64,000 nucleotides of DNA from Ancrocorticia sp047501485. Lineage in GTDB: Bacteria > Actinomycetota > Actinomycetes > Actinomycetales > Actinomycetaceae. The notes below the pieces were generated by a model. That model searched no databases. It was not told the origin of the DNA and saw only the letters and a list, made by a program, of their open reading frames with translations. Both the position numbers and the translations under genes were made by a program. Where the stretch lies: positions 496,001 to 560,000 of the forward strand of contig JAZDRN010000001.1 of assembly GCA_047501485.1 (NCBI GenBank), read 5' to 3'. This document shows positions 1-8,080 of this stretch, piece by piece. How positions within the stretch are numbered: position 1 is the first letter of the stretch; each line of letters opens with the position of its first letter.

Positions 1-397
1 GCCGCGCCACGACGATCCCGGAGAGGTTGGCCGGGTTGTGCAGCGGGGCGAGCGGGCAGAGCTGCTCGATACGGGCTTGCACGTCGTCGTCGATCAGAAC
101 GGGGCCGTCGAAGTACTTGCCGCCCTGGACGATGCGGTGACCTACGGCGGAGATGGAGCCATCGGTCAGGGACGGGCCGACCTGCTCGAACAGATCGAGC
201 ACGGTGGCCAGCCCGGCGCCATGGTCGGGGACGGGATCGTTGAGCTCCGTCTTCGTGCCGTCGTAGGAATGCTCGATGTGGCCGGCGTCTTCCCCGATGC
301 GCTCGACGAGACCCGATGCGAGCGCCTCGCCCGTCTCAGGATTGACCAACTGATACTTGATGGACGAGGAACCAGAGTTGATGACAAGTACTGACAA
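1..397 (-). CDS. ackA: Acetate kinase, N-terminal part (gene runs off the left edge)
   Basis: Converts acetyl phosphate and ADP to acetate and ATP, the energy-yielding last step of acetate fermentation. Reading the minus strand from a TTG at 395-397 gives 132 codons beginning SVLVINSGSSSIKY; the family's Asn7 and the NSGSSS phosphate loop are at residues 7-12, GHRIVQGG (with the conserved Arg) at 86-93 and HNPANL at 120-125. TTG is chosen because the reading matches the family from residue 2 and a purine-rich GAGAGAAG lies just upstream. The C-terminal two thirds is outside the window. It lies 66 bp downstream of pta in the same direction, the usual pta-ackA operon order. Confidence 0.95.
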   Translation of the reverse strand, partial: MSVLVINSGSSSIKYQLVNPETGEALASGLVERIGEDAGHIEHSYDGTKTELNDPVPDHGAGLATVLDLFEQVGPSLTDGSISAVGHRIVQGGKYFDGPVLIDDDVQARIEQLCPLAPLHNPANLSGIVVAR

Positions 398-463
398 GAC
401 TTCTTCTCTCTTGTTTGTGTCGATTGTTTGAAGGCTCGATGGACCGGGAGCGGTCCTGGCAGC

Positions 464-2101
464 TCAGACCTGGGCCTGCGCCTGGATGGCGGTGATGGCG
501 ACGGTGTTGACGATGTCCTGGACGAGGGCGCCGCGGGAGAGATCGTTGACGGGCTTGTTCAGGCCTTGCAGCACCGGGCCGACGGCGACGGCGCCGGAGG
601 AACGCTGGACGGCTTTGTATCCGATGTTGCCGGCGTTGAGGTTGGGGAAGACGAAGACGGTGGCCTTGCCCGCCACCGGTGATTCGGGGAGCTTCACCTT
701 GGCGACGTCGGGGTCGACGGCGGCGTCGTACTGGATGGGTCCCTCGATCAGCAGATCGGGCTGGGCGGTGTGGGCGAGTTCGGTTGCTTCGAGGACGGCG
801 TCGACGTCGGCTCCCTTGCCGGAGGTACCGGTGGAGTAGGAGAGCATGGCCACGCGGGGCTCGACGCCGAACTGGATGGCGGTCTCCGCGGAGGACAGGG
901 CGATACCGGCCAGCTGTTCGGGGGTCGGGTTAGTGGTGACGGCGCAGTCGCCGTAGACGTAGACGCGGTCTTCCATCAGCATGAGGAAGCAGGAGGAGAC
1001 CAGGGTGGCGCCCGGCTTGGTCTTGATGATCTGGAAGGAGGGGACGATGGTGTGGGCGGTGGTGTGGGTGGCTCCGGAGACCATGCCATCGGCGTCTCCC
1101 ATGTGCACCATCATGGTCCCGAAGTAGGACACGTCCTTGATGGTCTCGCGGGCCTGTTCGTAAGTCACGCCCTTCTTGGCGCGCAGGCGCGCGAACTCGG
1201 TCGCGTACTTGTCCACACGCGCTTCGTCATTGAGGGACACGATCTGGGCGGCTGAGATATCCAGACCGAGCTCGGCGGCGTCGGCGCGGACTTTGTCCTC
1301 CTCGCCCAGCAGGATGATGTTGGCGACCCCGCGAGCGAGGAGCTCATCGGTGGCCTTGAGGATGCGCGGATCCTCGGATTCGGGTAGCACGATGCGCTGG
1401 GGGTTGGAACGCGCTCGCGAGACCAGGGAGGCCTGGAAGTTCAGCGGGGTGATGACGTCGGAACCGTGTTCCATGGCCGCCCGCAGGACCTCGGCGTCGC
1501 GGTCGCGGATAGTGGGTTCGGTGTTCGCGTAGTGGACCAGGACCGGGGCATGGGCCTCCAGGGCGGTGGCCGCGGTTTGGGCGCCTTCCTCGGCCTCTCC
1601 GATGATGATCGCGGACAGGGGAGCGTGCTCGGAGGTGATGACATCGGCTGAGAGGGAGCCTACGGTGATGACCTGGGCGGCGGTGCGTTCTGCTCCGGGT
1701 ACGACGAGGATGACCGAGGTCTTGAGGTTGGCGATGGCGCGGCCGTTGCGTGCCACCTGGCCGGGGTTGATGGGGTCGCCGTCCATGACCCCCAGGATGA
1801 GGATCGCGTCGAAATCGTCGGCGTAGTCGGTGTAGCGCTTGACGAGCTCGGTCATCGCGGCGTCTTCGTTCTTCACGTAGGCTTCGCGTGTGGTTCCCCA
1901 GGCCAGATCGGCCTCGTCGCGCCGGCCCACGACATCGAGAAGCTCCAGGAATTTGTCGTCCTGTTCGATCGGCCCATTGGCCCACCCTCTAAAGACGCCC
2001 ACCTTGTTGTACTGCGTTTTCAGGAATTCGAGGTAAGCCTTCGCAACTGCTTGGGTGCCACAGTTCGCTTGAGCTGCAGTGAAGTAGACGCTGTATGCCA
2101 C
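464..2101 (-). CDS. pta: Phosphate acetyltransferase (short form)
   Basis: Interconverts acetyl-CoA and acetyl phosphate, supplying AckA just downstream. The 545-residue product has the full C-terminal catalytic PTA_PTB domain from about residue 218 (RIVLPESEDPRILKA, SCFLMLMEDRVYVYGDCAV, LSYSTGTSGKG, then VGPVLQGLNKPVNDLSRG). The first ~210 residues look like the BioD-type P-loop domain of long Pta enzymes, but the loop reads AQANCGTQAVAKA and lacks the GK(S/T) signature. At 545 residues against about 700 for the E. coli enzyme, the middle DRTGG-like regulatory domain appears to be missing. GTG start at 2101 with AAAGGA upstream. Confidence 0.93.
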   Translation of the reverse strand: MAYSVYFTAAQANCGTQAVAKAYLEFLKTQYNKVGVFRGWANGPIEQDDKFLELLDVVGRRDEADLAWGTTREAYVKNEDAAMTELVKRYTDYADDFDAILILGVMDGDPINPGQVARNGRAIANLKTSVILVVPGAERTAAQVITVGSLSADVITSEHAPLSAIIIGEAEEGAQTAATALEAHAPVLVHYANTEPTIRDRDAEVLRAAMEHGSDVITPLNFQASLVSRARSNPQRIVLPESEDPRILKATDELLARGVANIILLGEEDKVRADAAELGLDISAAQIVSLNDEARVDKYATEFARLRAKKGVTYEQARETIKDVSYFGTMMVHMGDADGMVSGATHTTAHTIVPSFQIIKTKPGATLVSSCFLMLMEDRVYVYGDCAVTTNPTPEQLAGIALSSAETAIQFGVEPRVAMLSYSTGTSGKGADVDAVLEATELAHTAQPDLLIEGPIQYDAAVDPDVAKVKLPESPVAGKATVFVFPNLNAGNIGYKAVQRSSGAVAVGPVLQGLNKPVNDLSRGALVQDIVNTVAITAIQAQAQV

Positions 2102-2475
2102 GATGCAATCCTTTCGGTTCAGGAACCCTGGACCTGTCAGCTAGCGGGTATTTCTCGCTCAGACGATGTTCTCATAATCTATAGGGCCAAAGTCCATAGA
2201 TTTGGCGATGTCTCAGTCCTCGTGAGAAAACGCACGCGTTTACATCTCCAGGTTACCTGTGGCACGGTTCCCGAGAGGGTCAAACCACAGGAATTGGTAC
2301 TGACATATGTGCGAACAGTATCGAAATGGGCCTTTAGGCCGTGCGCATGCCACGGGTGGAGCCCGCCGAGTCCCTCCGGAGCTCCACCCGCGGCGGCCTC
2401 GGGCAGCGAACGCCGGGAATGCGCAGGTTCCACCACGACGAGGGTCTGCCGGCGCGGCCTGATGCTCCGCACCCG
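2102..2475. other. Intergenic region upstream of pta
   Basis: About 370 bp between pta and the next gene upstream on the same strand. It should hold the pta-ackA promoter. The clearest structure is an inverted repeat at 2176-2202, listed separately. No convincing coding frame is seen. Confidence 0.6.
2176..2202. promoter_or_regulatory. Inverted repeat, candidate operator of pta-ackA
   Basis: AATCTAT and ATAGATT arms (7/7 complementary) are separated by 13 bp, 75-100 bp upstream of the pta start. The arms are A+T-rich inside a G+C-rich genome, and the position fits a promoter-proximal regulator site. The binding protein is unknown. Confidence 0.35.
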
Positions 2476-3831
2476 CTATCTGAAGTGGGCCTTCGCGATC
2501 AGGGCGTGCACCCCCACGGTCCGATCCACCACCTGAGAGACGATGAAATCCGCGGCGGCCGAGAGATACGCGTAGGCCGTGGCACGATCCATTCCCTGGT
2601 CTTCTTGCAGGAAATCGAGGGCGTTGATCACCGCCCGTCTCATGGCCACATTGAGATCGCTGCCCTGGCCCTCGATGGAGCCGTCCGGATCGGACAGGCC
2701 GATCGGAATCCATGACTCCTCCGTCTCCGCGAAGGGATAGTGGTAGGCAACGGAAGGCGCGTCGCCGGATCCCGGCTTGCATACCGTCAACCGGAAGGTG
2801 CCCCGCAAGGACCCCTCCATGGCTGTCAGGGCGACCTCGCCATGACCCATGGCATGGTGCGGATCGCCGACGTAGAACAGGGCGCCGTCGGCGTGAACCG
2901 GCAGGTAGAAGGTGGAGCCCACTCCCAGGTGATTGATATCGATGTTGCCGCCGCCCAGGGTGGGCGGAATCGAGTTCGCGCTGTCGTCCGTCAGCCCGTC
3001 ATCCTGCGAGAAGGCCACGCCCATCATCCCCATGAACGGTTTGAGAGGGAACTTGACCTTCCCGTCGGCCATTGTCCCCTTGCCGTCCTCGATAGGAGTG
3101 AATACAGAGACGTTGCCCCACGTGGTGGGGTCTGCTGAATCGCGTCCGTCGGTTTCGCGCGGGGGCATGACCTCGGCGAGTGAGATGCCGGCGGGCGCCT
3201 CGCCATCGGCGGTGACCGCCAACGAGCCCTTGCCGTGACGGCTGGAGACCACGCCGTATGGGACGCGAGGTGTCGCCTCCAGGGTCTCGATCTTGAGAAC
3301 GTCGCCGACCCTGGCGCTTTCGACGAAGACCGGTCCGGTGACCACGTGAGGCCCGTCTTTGGCGAAATCGCGGGTCGTCCGATCGTAGCCGGCCGCGATG
3401 TCGATGGCGTCTTGCAGGATGTCTGACTCGGCCACACCCTGAGCAGCGAAGTATGCCCGAGGATCGCGCCCTTGATCTTCGAGAATCCCCTCATGGGAGA
3501 GGGCGTCGATCGTGACCGTCTCCCCGGATTTCATGGTGAGGGCCGCGGCGGCGTGGACCGTTGGCACGTAGCCCCACAACACGGTGTCGAGATTGGATTC
3601 GAGGTAGTGGTCGCCCGAGATCGTGCCTTTTCCCGGCTGCAGGATGTCCGGAGTCGCGCCGAACGCGGTTGTGGTAGCAGCCGCCCCCGACCGGCCCTGT
3701 GGACTACACCCCGCGGTGGCTGCAGCGGCGGCACCCGTGGCTCCGAATGCGAGAGCCACGCGCATGAGATCGCGCCTGCTGATGCCCCGTGCCACCGTTT
3801 GCGCGGCGTCCTGTCCGAATGTGCGTGCCAT
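2476..3831 (-). CDS. Exported acetamidase/formamidase family lipoprotein (Tat)
   Basis: The body of this 451-residue protein matches the acetamidase/formamidase (FmdA/AmdA) family, which hydrolyses short amides to the acid and ammonia: VPYGVVSSRHGKG, GGGNIDINHLGVGSTFYLPV and the metal-site-like GDPHHAMGHGEVALTAMEG are all present. Unusually it starts with a twin-arginine signal (SRRDLMRVAL, Arg19-Arg20), a hydrophobic alanine-rich stretch and a lipobox ending at Cys42 (TAGC), so it should be exported folded and lipid-anchored outside the membrane. Family members are mostly cytoplasmic. The substrate cannot be read from sequence. No obvious operon partner. Confidence 0.8.
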   Translation of the reverse strand: MARTFGQDAAQTVARGISRRDLMRVALAFGATGAAAAATAGCSPQGRSGAAATTTAFGATPDILQPGKGTISGDHYLESNLDTVLWGYVPTVHAAAALTMKSGETVTIDALSHEGILEDQGRDPRAYFAAQGVAESDILQDAIDIAAGYDRTTRDFAKDGPHVVTGPVFVESARVGDVLKIETLEATPRVPYGVVSSRHGKGSLAVTADGEAPAGISLAEVMPPRETDGRDSADPTTWGNVSVFTPIEDGKGTMADGKVKFPLKPFMGMMGVAFSQDDGLTDDSANSIPPTLGGGNIDINHLGVGSTFYLPVHADGALFYVGDPHHAMGHGEVALTAMEGSLRGTFRLTVCKPGSGDAPSVAYHYPFAETEESWIPIGLSDPDGSIEGQGSDLNVAMRRAVINALDFLQEDQGMDRATAYAYLSAAADFIVSQVVDRTVGVHALIAKAHFR

Positions 3832-4017
3832 GATGACTCCTCTGGTGCTGGAATGTTTCCGCTTTCCAGCCTAGGAATCGAGTATTTCCGCCGGGCAAGA
3901 GGGGTGTTTCGGCTGTGTGAAGAGCATTGGGTGAGGGGTTCTCACAAGGGGAGAACAGTGCCCACGAGGCTGGCCGATCTTTGAGACCTCGCTGAGACCC
4001 GCCCATCACAATGCATC

Positions 4018-5001
4018 TCAGTAGTCGCGATCCCATAGATCAAGGGCCTGCCTGCTGTGAACGCTGACGTGCTGCCCGTCGATCGGATCGACGAAGTCGA
4101 GTGACTCCGCCAGGAGTTGCAATGGAATGCCCCCGCGTCGCGGATCCTCGAGTGAGAGATCCGTGTGATCTGCGACCTGCGGGTAGAGCGGATCACCGAG
4201 GATAGGCATCCCGAGATGCGCGCAGGTGACGCGAAGCTGATGCGTTTTCCCGGTATACGGGCGCAGTAGCAGGTATCCACGGTGGGCGTCCGCGCCCAGG
4301 ATCTCGATATCGGTCACCGAGTTCGGCCTGTGGGTCTCGCCTGGGCGCACCAGCGTTTGCAGACTCCCGCGCGGTTTATCCAGGTGGAGCTCCACGCGGT
4401 ATTCGCGAGGAAAGGTCAGCGCGCCGGTCTCTGCGCGGTTGCCGGGGTCTGCGTACGCGGTCAAACGCTCGTGCCAATGCGTCCCGCTTGTGTCGACGAC
4501 GGCGCGATACTCCTTTCTCACTTTTCTCTGCTCGAACAGCTGCTGGTAGACGCCACGCCACCGGGGCTCCGTGGTGAGCAGGAGCAGGCCCGCCGTGAGC
4601 GCGTCGAGGCGGTGGGCGGCGACGACGTCGTCGTTGACGAACTGACGCCGCGCTGCAACGGTGGCGGTCCGCGCCACGTGGCTGCCGCGGGGCATGGTGG
4701 CCAGGCCATGCGGTTTGTCCACGATGATCCAGCGGTCCGTCTGTGCCACGATATCCAGGACGATTGGGGCATCCGGCTCGTCCGGTACGGTGTCGAATGC
4801 CCAGATCTTCTGGCCTGCTCGTAGAGGAGACGTGGGGGATAGCACGCCACCGACATCGTCGAGGATGTCCCCTCGGCCGAAGGCCTCTTCGAGGTCGGAT
4901 ATGCGATGGGGGAGCAGCTGCCCGACGGCCGGAAAAGCCTCACCGCTCAGAGTGACTCGTAATTGCCGGGCCCCGATACCGAGACGAACAGGGCGTGCCA
5001 T
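4018..5001 (-). CDS. RluA-family RNA pseudouridine synthase
   Basis: Isomerises specific uridines of rRNA or tRNA to pseudouridine. The 327-residue product carries the RluA signature HRLDALTAGLLLLT with catalytic Asp133, preceded by the conserved WIIVDKPHGLATMPRG and followed by GKTHQLRVTCAHLGMPILGDPLY. The open frame extends far upstream across guaA on the other strand, but ATG at 5001 begins the homologous protein (MARPVRLGIGARQL). Divergently arranged with guaA; the 114 bp between them contains a perfect 12-bp palindrome (5063-5074). Which RNA position is modified cannot be told. Confidence 0.9.
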   Translation of the reverse strand: MARPVRLGIGARQLRVTLSGEAFPAVGQLLPHRISDLEEAFGRGDILDDVGGVLSPTSPLRAGQKIWAFDTVPDEPDAPIVLDIVAQTDRWIIVDKPHGLATMPRGSHVARTATVAARRQFVNDDVVAAHRLDALTAGLLLLTTEPRWRGVYQQLFEQRKVRKEYRAVVDTSGTHWHERLTAYADPGNRAETGALTFPREYRVELHLDKPRGSLQTLVRPGETHRPNSVTDIEILGADAHRGYLLLRPYTGKTHQLRVTCAHLGMPILGDPLYPQVADHTDLSLEDPRRGGIPLQLLAESLDFVDPIDGQHVSVHSRQALDLWDRDY

Positions 5002-5115
5002 GCAAACGATCCTAGATGATCGGCCCGCACGGGTTGTGGCACCGGGGCGAAAATGTGGCCAAATCATGCATGATCCGCGCTGCATCCGGGTTGCCTTCGC
5101 GGCTATCCTCGAGGG

Positions 5116-6687
5116 GTGAGCACTGAGAATACTGGTCCTGTCCTCGTTGTCGACTATGGCGCGCAGTACGCGCAGCTGATTGCCCGCCGGGTACGTGAGG
5201 CTCGGGTGTATTCCGAGATCGTTCCTCACACCCTGAACGCGGAGCAGATCCTGGCGAAGAATCCTGCCGCCATCATCCTTTCCGGCGGCCCATCCTCCGT
5301 GTACGCCGACGGCGCACCGGGTGTCGATCCGGCGATCTTCGAGGCCGGGGTCCCCGTTCTGGGTATCTGCTACGGCTTCCAGGCCATGGCACGGGCGCTC
5401 GGCGGTACCGTCGGGCACACCGGCACCCGCGAGTATGGCCACACCGAGGCCACCGTCACTTCCGACTCCTGCCTCTTCTCCGGCGTTCCCGCCGAACAGG
5501 TGGTGTGGATGAGCCACGGCGATGCGGTGCAGGCCGCCCCCGAGGGCTTCACCGTCACCGCCACCACGAGCGAGACCCCGGTAGCGGCCTTCGAGGACCG
5601 CGAGCGCAAGCTCTTCGGGTTGCAGTGGCACCCCGAGGTCAAGCATTCCGCCTTCGGGCAGGAGGCGCTGGAGAACTTCCTCTACGAGGGTGCCGGACTG
5701 GAGCCGGTGTGGACCGCTGATTCGATCATCGACGACGAGGTCGCCAAAATCCGGGAGCAGGTTGGGGACGCGCAGGTCATCTGTGCCCTGTCGGGGGGAG
5801 TGGACTCCTCGGTGGCGGCGGCGCTCGTGCACCGGGCCGTGGGCGATCAGCTCACCTGTTTCTTCATCGACCACGGCCTGCTGCGTGCGGGCGAGCGCGA
5901 GCAGGTGGAGCAGGATTATGCCGCGGGCATGGGCATTCGCATGTTCACCGTCGACGAATCGGATCGCTTCCTCGATGCCCTCGCCGGCGTGAGCGAGCCG
6001 GAAACCAAGCGGAAGATCATCGGTCGCGAGTTCATCCGCTCATTCGAGGACGCCCAGAAGAAGCTCATCGAGAAGCTCGGTTCCGAAGGCGGGGACGTCA
6101 AGTTCCTCGTCCAGGGGACGCTCTACCCGGACGTCGTGGAATCCGGCGGCGGCGAGGGCGCGGCCAACATCAAGAGCCATCACAATGTGGGCGGGCTTCC
6201 CGAGGACCTGGAGTTCGAATTGGTGGAGCCGTTGCGCGCTCTGTTCAAGGATGAGGTCCGCGCGATCGGCCGCGAGCTGGGCGTTCCGGAGAAGATCGTG
6301 GCGCGCCAGCCCTTCCCCGGGCCGGGCCTGGGAATTCGCATCATCGGCGAGGTGACGCGTGAGCGCCTCGAGGTGCTGCGCGCCGCCGACCTCATCGTTC
6401 GAGAAGAACTGACGGCGGCGGGCCTGGACGAGGAGATCTGGCAGTGCCCGGTTGTGCTCCTGGCCGACGTGCGGTCAGTGGGCGTGCAGGGCGATGTCCG
6501 CACCTACGGCCATCCCATCGTGTTGCGCCCGGTCTCGTCCGAGGATGCCATGACGGCCGACTGGACTCGCCTTCCCTACGATGTCCTGGCCCGTATCTCC
6601 AACCGAATCACCAATACGGTTCCCGAGGTCAATCGCGTTGTCCTGGACGTGACGAGCAAGCCGCCGGCAACCATCGAGTGGGAATGA
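5116..6687 (+). CDS. guaA: GMP synthase (glutamine-hydrolysing)
   Basis: Last step of GMP synthesis: XMP, glutamine and ATP give GMP. The 523-residue protein has the class I glutamine amidotransferase domain first (nucleophile Cys85 in GICYGFQ; His-Glu of the triad in LQWHPEVKHS), then the ATP-pyrophosphatase domain with the SGGVDSS loop, and the GMP synthase C-terminal domain ending NRVVLDVTSKPPATIEWE. Normal family length. GTG start; a 13-bp stem-loop follows the stop codon. Confidence 0.97.
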   Translation: MSTENTGPVLVVDYGAQYAQLIARRVREARVYSEIVPHTLNAEQILAKNPAAIILSGGPSSVYADGAPGVDPAIFEAGVPVLGICYGFQAMARALGGTVGHTGTREYGHTEATVTSDSCLFSGVPAEQVVWMSHGDAVQAAPEGFTVTATTSETPVAAFEDRERKLFGLQWHPEVKHSAFGQEALENFLYEGAGLEPVWTADSIIDDEVAKIREQVGDAQVICALSGGVDSSVAAALVHRAVGDQLTCFFIDHGLLRAGEREQVEQDYAAGMGIRMFTVDESDRFLDALAGVSEPETKRKIIGREFIRSFEDAQKKLIEKLGSEGGDVKFLVQGTLYPDVVESGGGEGAANIKSHHNVGGLPEDLEFELVEPLRALFKDEVRAIGRELGVPEKIVARQPFPGPGLGIRIIGEVTRERLEVLRAADLIVREELTAAGLDEEIWQCPVVLLADVRSVGVQGDVRTYGHPIVLRPVSSEDAMTADWTRLPYDVLARISNRITNTVPEVNRVVLDVTSKPPATIEWE

Positions 6688-6736
6688 GGCCGCGTCGCTT
6701 CCGGATCAGGGCTCCTCGAGCTTGAAGCGCCACCTC

Positions 6737-6765
6737 ACCGTGGCGGGCACCTTGCCCGCCACGGT
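6737..6765. terminator. Stem-loop terminator after guaA
   Basis: Perfect 13-bp stem (ACCGTGGCGGGCA paired with its complement) with a 3-nt loop, about 50 bp after the guaA stop codon. It is followed by a weak T-rich stretch (TATTCATAT). Confidence 0.75.
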
Positions 6766-6842
6766 ATTCATATACGGCTCGTCTCCGATACAGTGGAGAG
6801 ACGTTGTGAAGTGAATCACGTAGCGTGGATGGAGGACCGAAA

Positions 6843-7508
6843 GTGATCGTACATACCCGCAAACGAATCGTTCCGATGGCCGTGTTGATGGTGGGAGCCC
6901 TATTGCTGGGAGCCTGCGGTGGTGAGGAGCCGCAGGAGAGTCCGACGACGTCGTCGGCCTCCACCGCCTCGGAATCGCCGACCCCGACCACCCCGGAGCC
7001 CGTGGACCCATCCACCTCCGTGGAAGAGCCGACCTCGCCGAGCGAACCTACTCCGAGTTCCGCACCGCCCACCGATCCCGAGGTTCCGGTGCCCGGGGCC
7101 TATCCGGGAGCCGGAGGCCCGATACCCAACTCCTCCGTCCCGCTCGAGGGCTCTCCTGAGACCGCGACCGCGGCGCTGTACATACCGGGGGACAACGGGA
7201 CCTGCGTGATCGCCGAGACGGGCGTCGCCAGCTGTCTCCTCCAGTCCTACGTGGAGAATGCGCCCTATGGCTATGACGAGACGGGCCAGTTCGCGAATGC
7301 CGTTGTGCACTTCGATGAGGAGGGCATGGCCACCATCGAGTCATTCCCGGACCTGGATGGAAGCTACACGCCGCAGACGGTGGGCGAAGGGGGAGTCGTC
7401 CATTACGGGGACTTCGTCTGCGCCAGCCATTCTGGAAATTTGACGTGCTGGAACGCGCGTACCGGCCATGGAGCCTTGATCACCAGCGAGGAGTTCACGG
7501 CATTCTGA
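6843..7508 (+). CDS. Secreted lipoprotein of unknown function
   Basis: The 221-residue product has a basic start, a hydrophobic core (VPMAVLMVGALLLG) and a lipobox ending ACGG, so it is probably lipid-anchored. A long Ser/Thr/Pro/Glu-rich linker (about residues 27-105) leads to a small C-terminal domain with four cysteines (GTCVIAETGVASCLLQ, DFVCASHSGNLTCWNA). GTG at 6843 is preferred over the in-frame GTG at 6825 because GGAGGACC lies 5-12 nt before it. It stands alone between guaA and the pfl locus. I do not recognise a family with certainty. Confidence 0.8.
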   Translation: MIVHTRKRIVPMAVLMVGALLLGACGGEEPQESPTTSSASTASESPTPTTPEPVDPSTSVEEPTSPSEPTPSSAPPTDPEVPVPGAYPGAGGPIPNSSVPLEGSPETATAALYIPGDNGTCVIAETGVASCLLQSYVENAPYGYDETGQFANAVVHFDEEGMATIESFPDLDGSYTPQTVGEGGVVHYGDFVCASHSGNLTCWNARTGHGALITSEEFTAF

Positions 7509-7855
7509 TCCGAGCGTGCGGAGCTGTTCTCGCAGCATATTTCTCCGCAGGAATTGGGGAGGAGTGACTCCACCACGTTTCCCACGCCATGTGGAGCACG
7601 GCGGTGCGAGAACCCGGCCATGTCAAAAGAGATTTTCGGAATGTAAGGTCTAATCGGCGCCCGCCGCGCTCTCTGGTACTTGCCTGCTTTTAATACGGCC
7701 AAACCGCCCGGTGCGGGTTTGCATTTGCGGCTCGTTAAAGCTGTTCCTGGCTTTGTGTCACGATTTAACACGGACCGAGGTCTCGATATTGTAGCAATTC
7801 GATTTTACTGTCTGCTCACGACTGGCCTCCCGGATCCCTCTACGGGGCTTGGGCG

Positions 7856-7885
7856 CATGTTTCCGTGAAAAACCCGTGAAACATG
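7856..7885. promoter_or_regulatory. Inverted repeat upstream of pflB, candidate operator
   Basis: CATGTTTC and GAAACATG arms (8/8) are separated by 14 bp. The interval also holds a direct repeat CCGTGAAA/CCGTGAAA. It lies about 195 bp before the pflB start. It is not a clear match to the FNR (TTGAT-N4-ATCAA) or Rex consensus, so the regulator is open. Confidence 0.4.
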
Positions 7886-8006
7886 AGAAAAGAGGACGAT
7901 GGTCCCAATGGAGATGCTCGAAGAATCACATCGTCGGTTCCTCCACTTAATCAGCGAAATTCCAAGGAATGTGGGGTGAATAACGCCCCTGCGGGCCCGA
8001 AAGTTA

Positions 8007-8063
8007 CAGACAAAAGTCTGGAAAGCGGGGAAGATGGAGTTAATTCCATTAAACGACGACCCC
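8007..8063 (+). promoter_or_regulatory. Structured 5' leader of pflB
   Basis: Consecutive complementary segments: CAGAC-AAAA-GTCTG (8007-8020), then an ATGGA/TCCAT hairpin (8034-8049) enclosed by GGGG (8027-8030) and CCCC (8060-8063), ending a few bases before the AGGAGAGG ribosome binding site. The ZTP/pfl riboswitch signature (CCTGGGCA) is not present here. Function is inferred only from the structure. Confidence 0.3.
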
Positions 8064-8080
8064 TTCAGGAGAGGCAGACA

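Larger units (their letters stand above)
7509..8080 (+). other. Long upstream and leader region of pflB
   Basis: About 570 bp without a supported gene. The pflB frame stays open upstream to about 7883, but the extra residues are low-complexity and not Pfl-like. It contains an inverted repeat (7856-7885) and several hairpins close to pflB (8007-8063), listed separately, suggesting oxygen- or redox-responsive control and a structured 5' leader. Confidence 0.6.

Noticed and set aside
5002..5874. Long minus-strand frame extending the pseudouridine synthase across guaA
   Set aside because: The upstream part is an antisense reading of guaA without family similarity; homology begins at the ATG at 5001.
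7883..8080. N-terminal extension of pflB by 66 codons to an upstream start
   Set aside because: The extra residues are low-complexity and not Pfl-like, and ATG at 8081 has a strong ribosome binding site and puts the active-site cysteines at the canonical positions 418-419.
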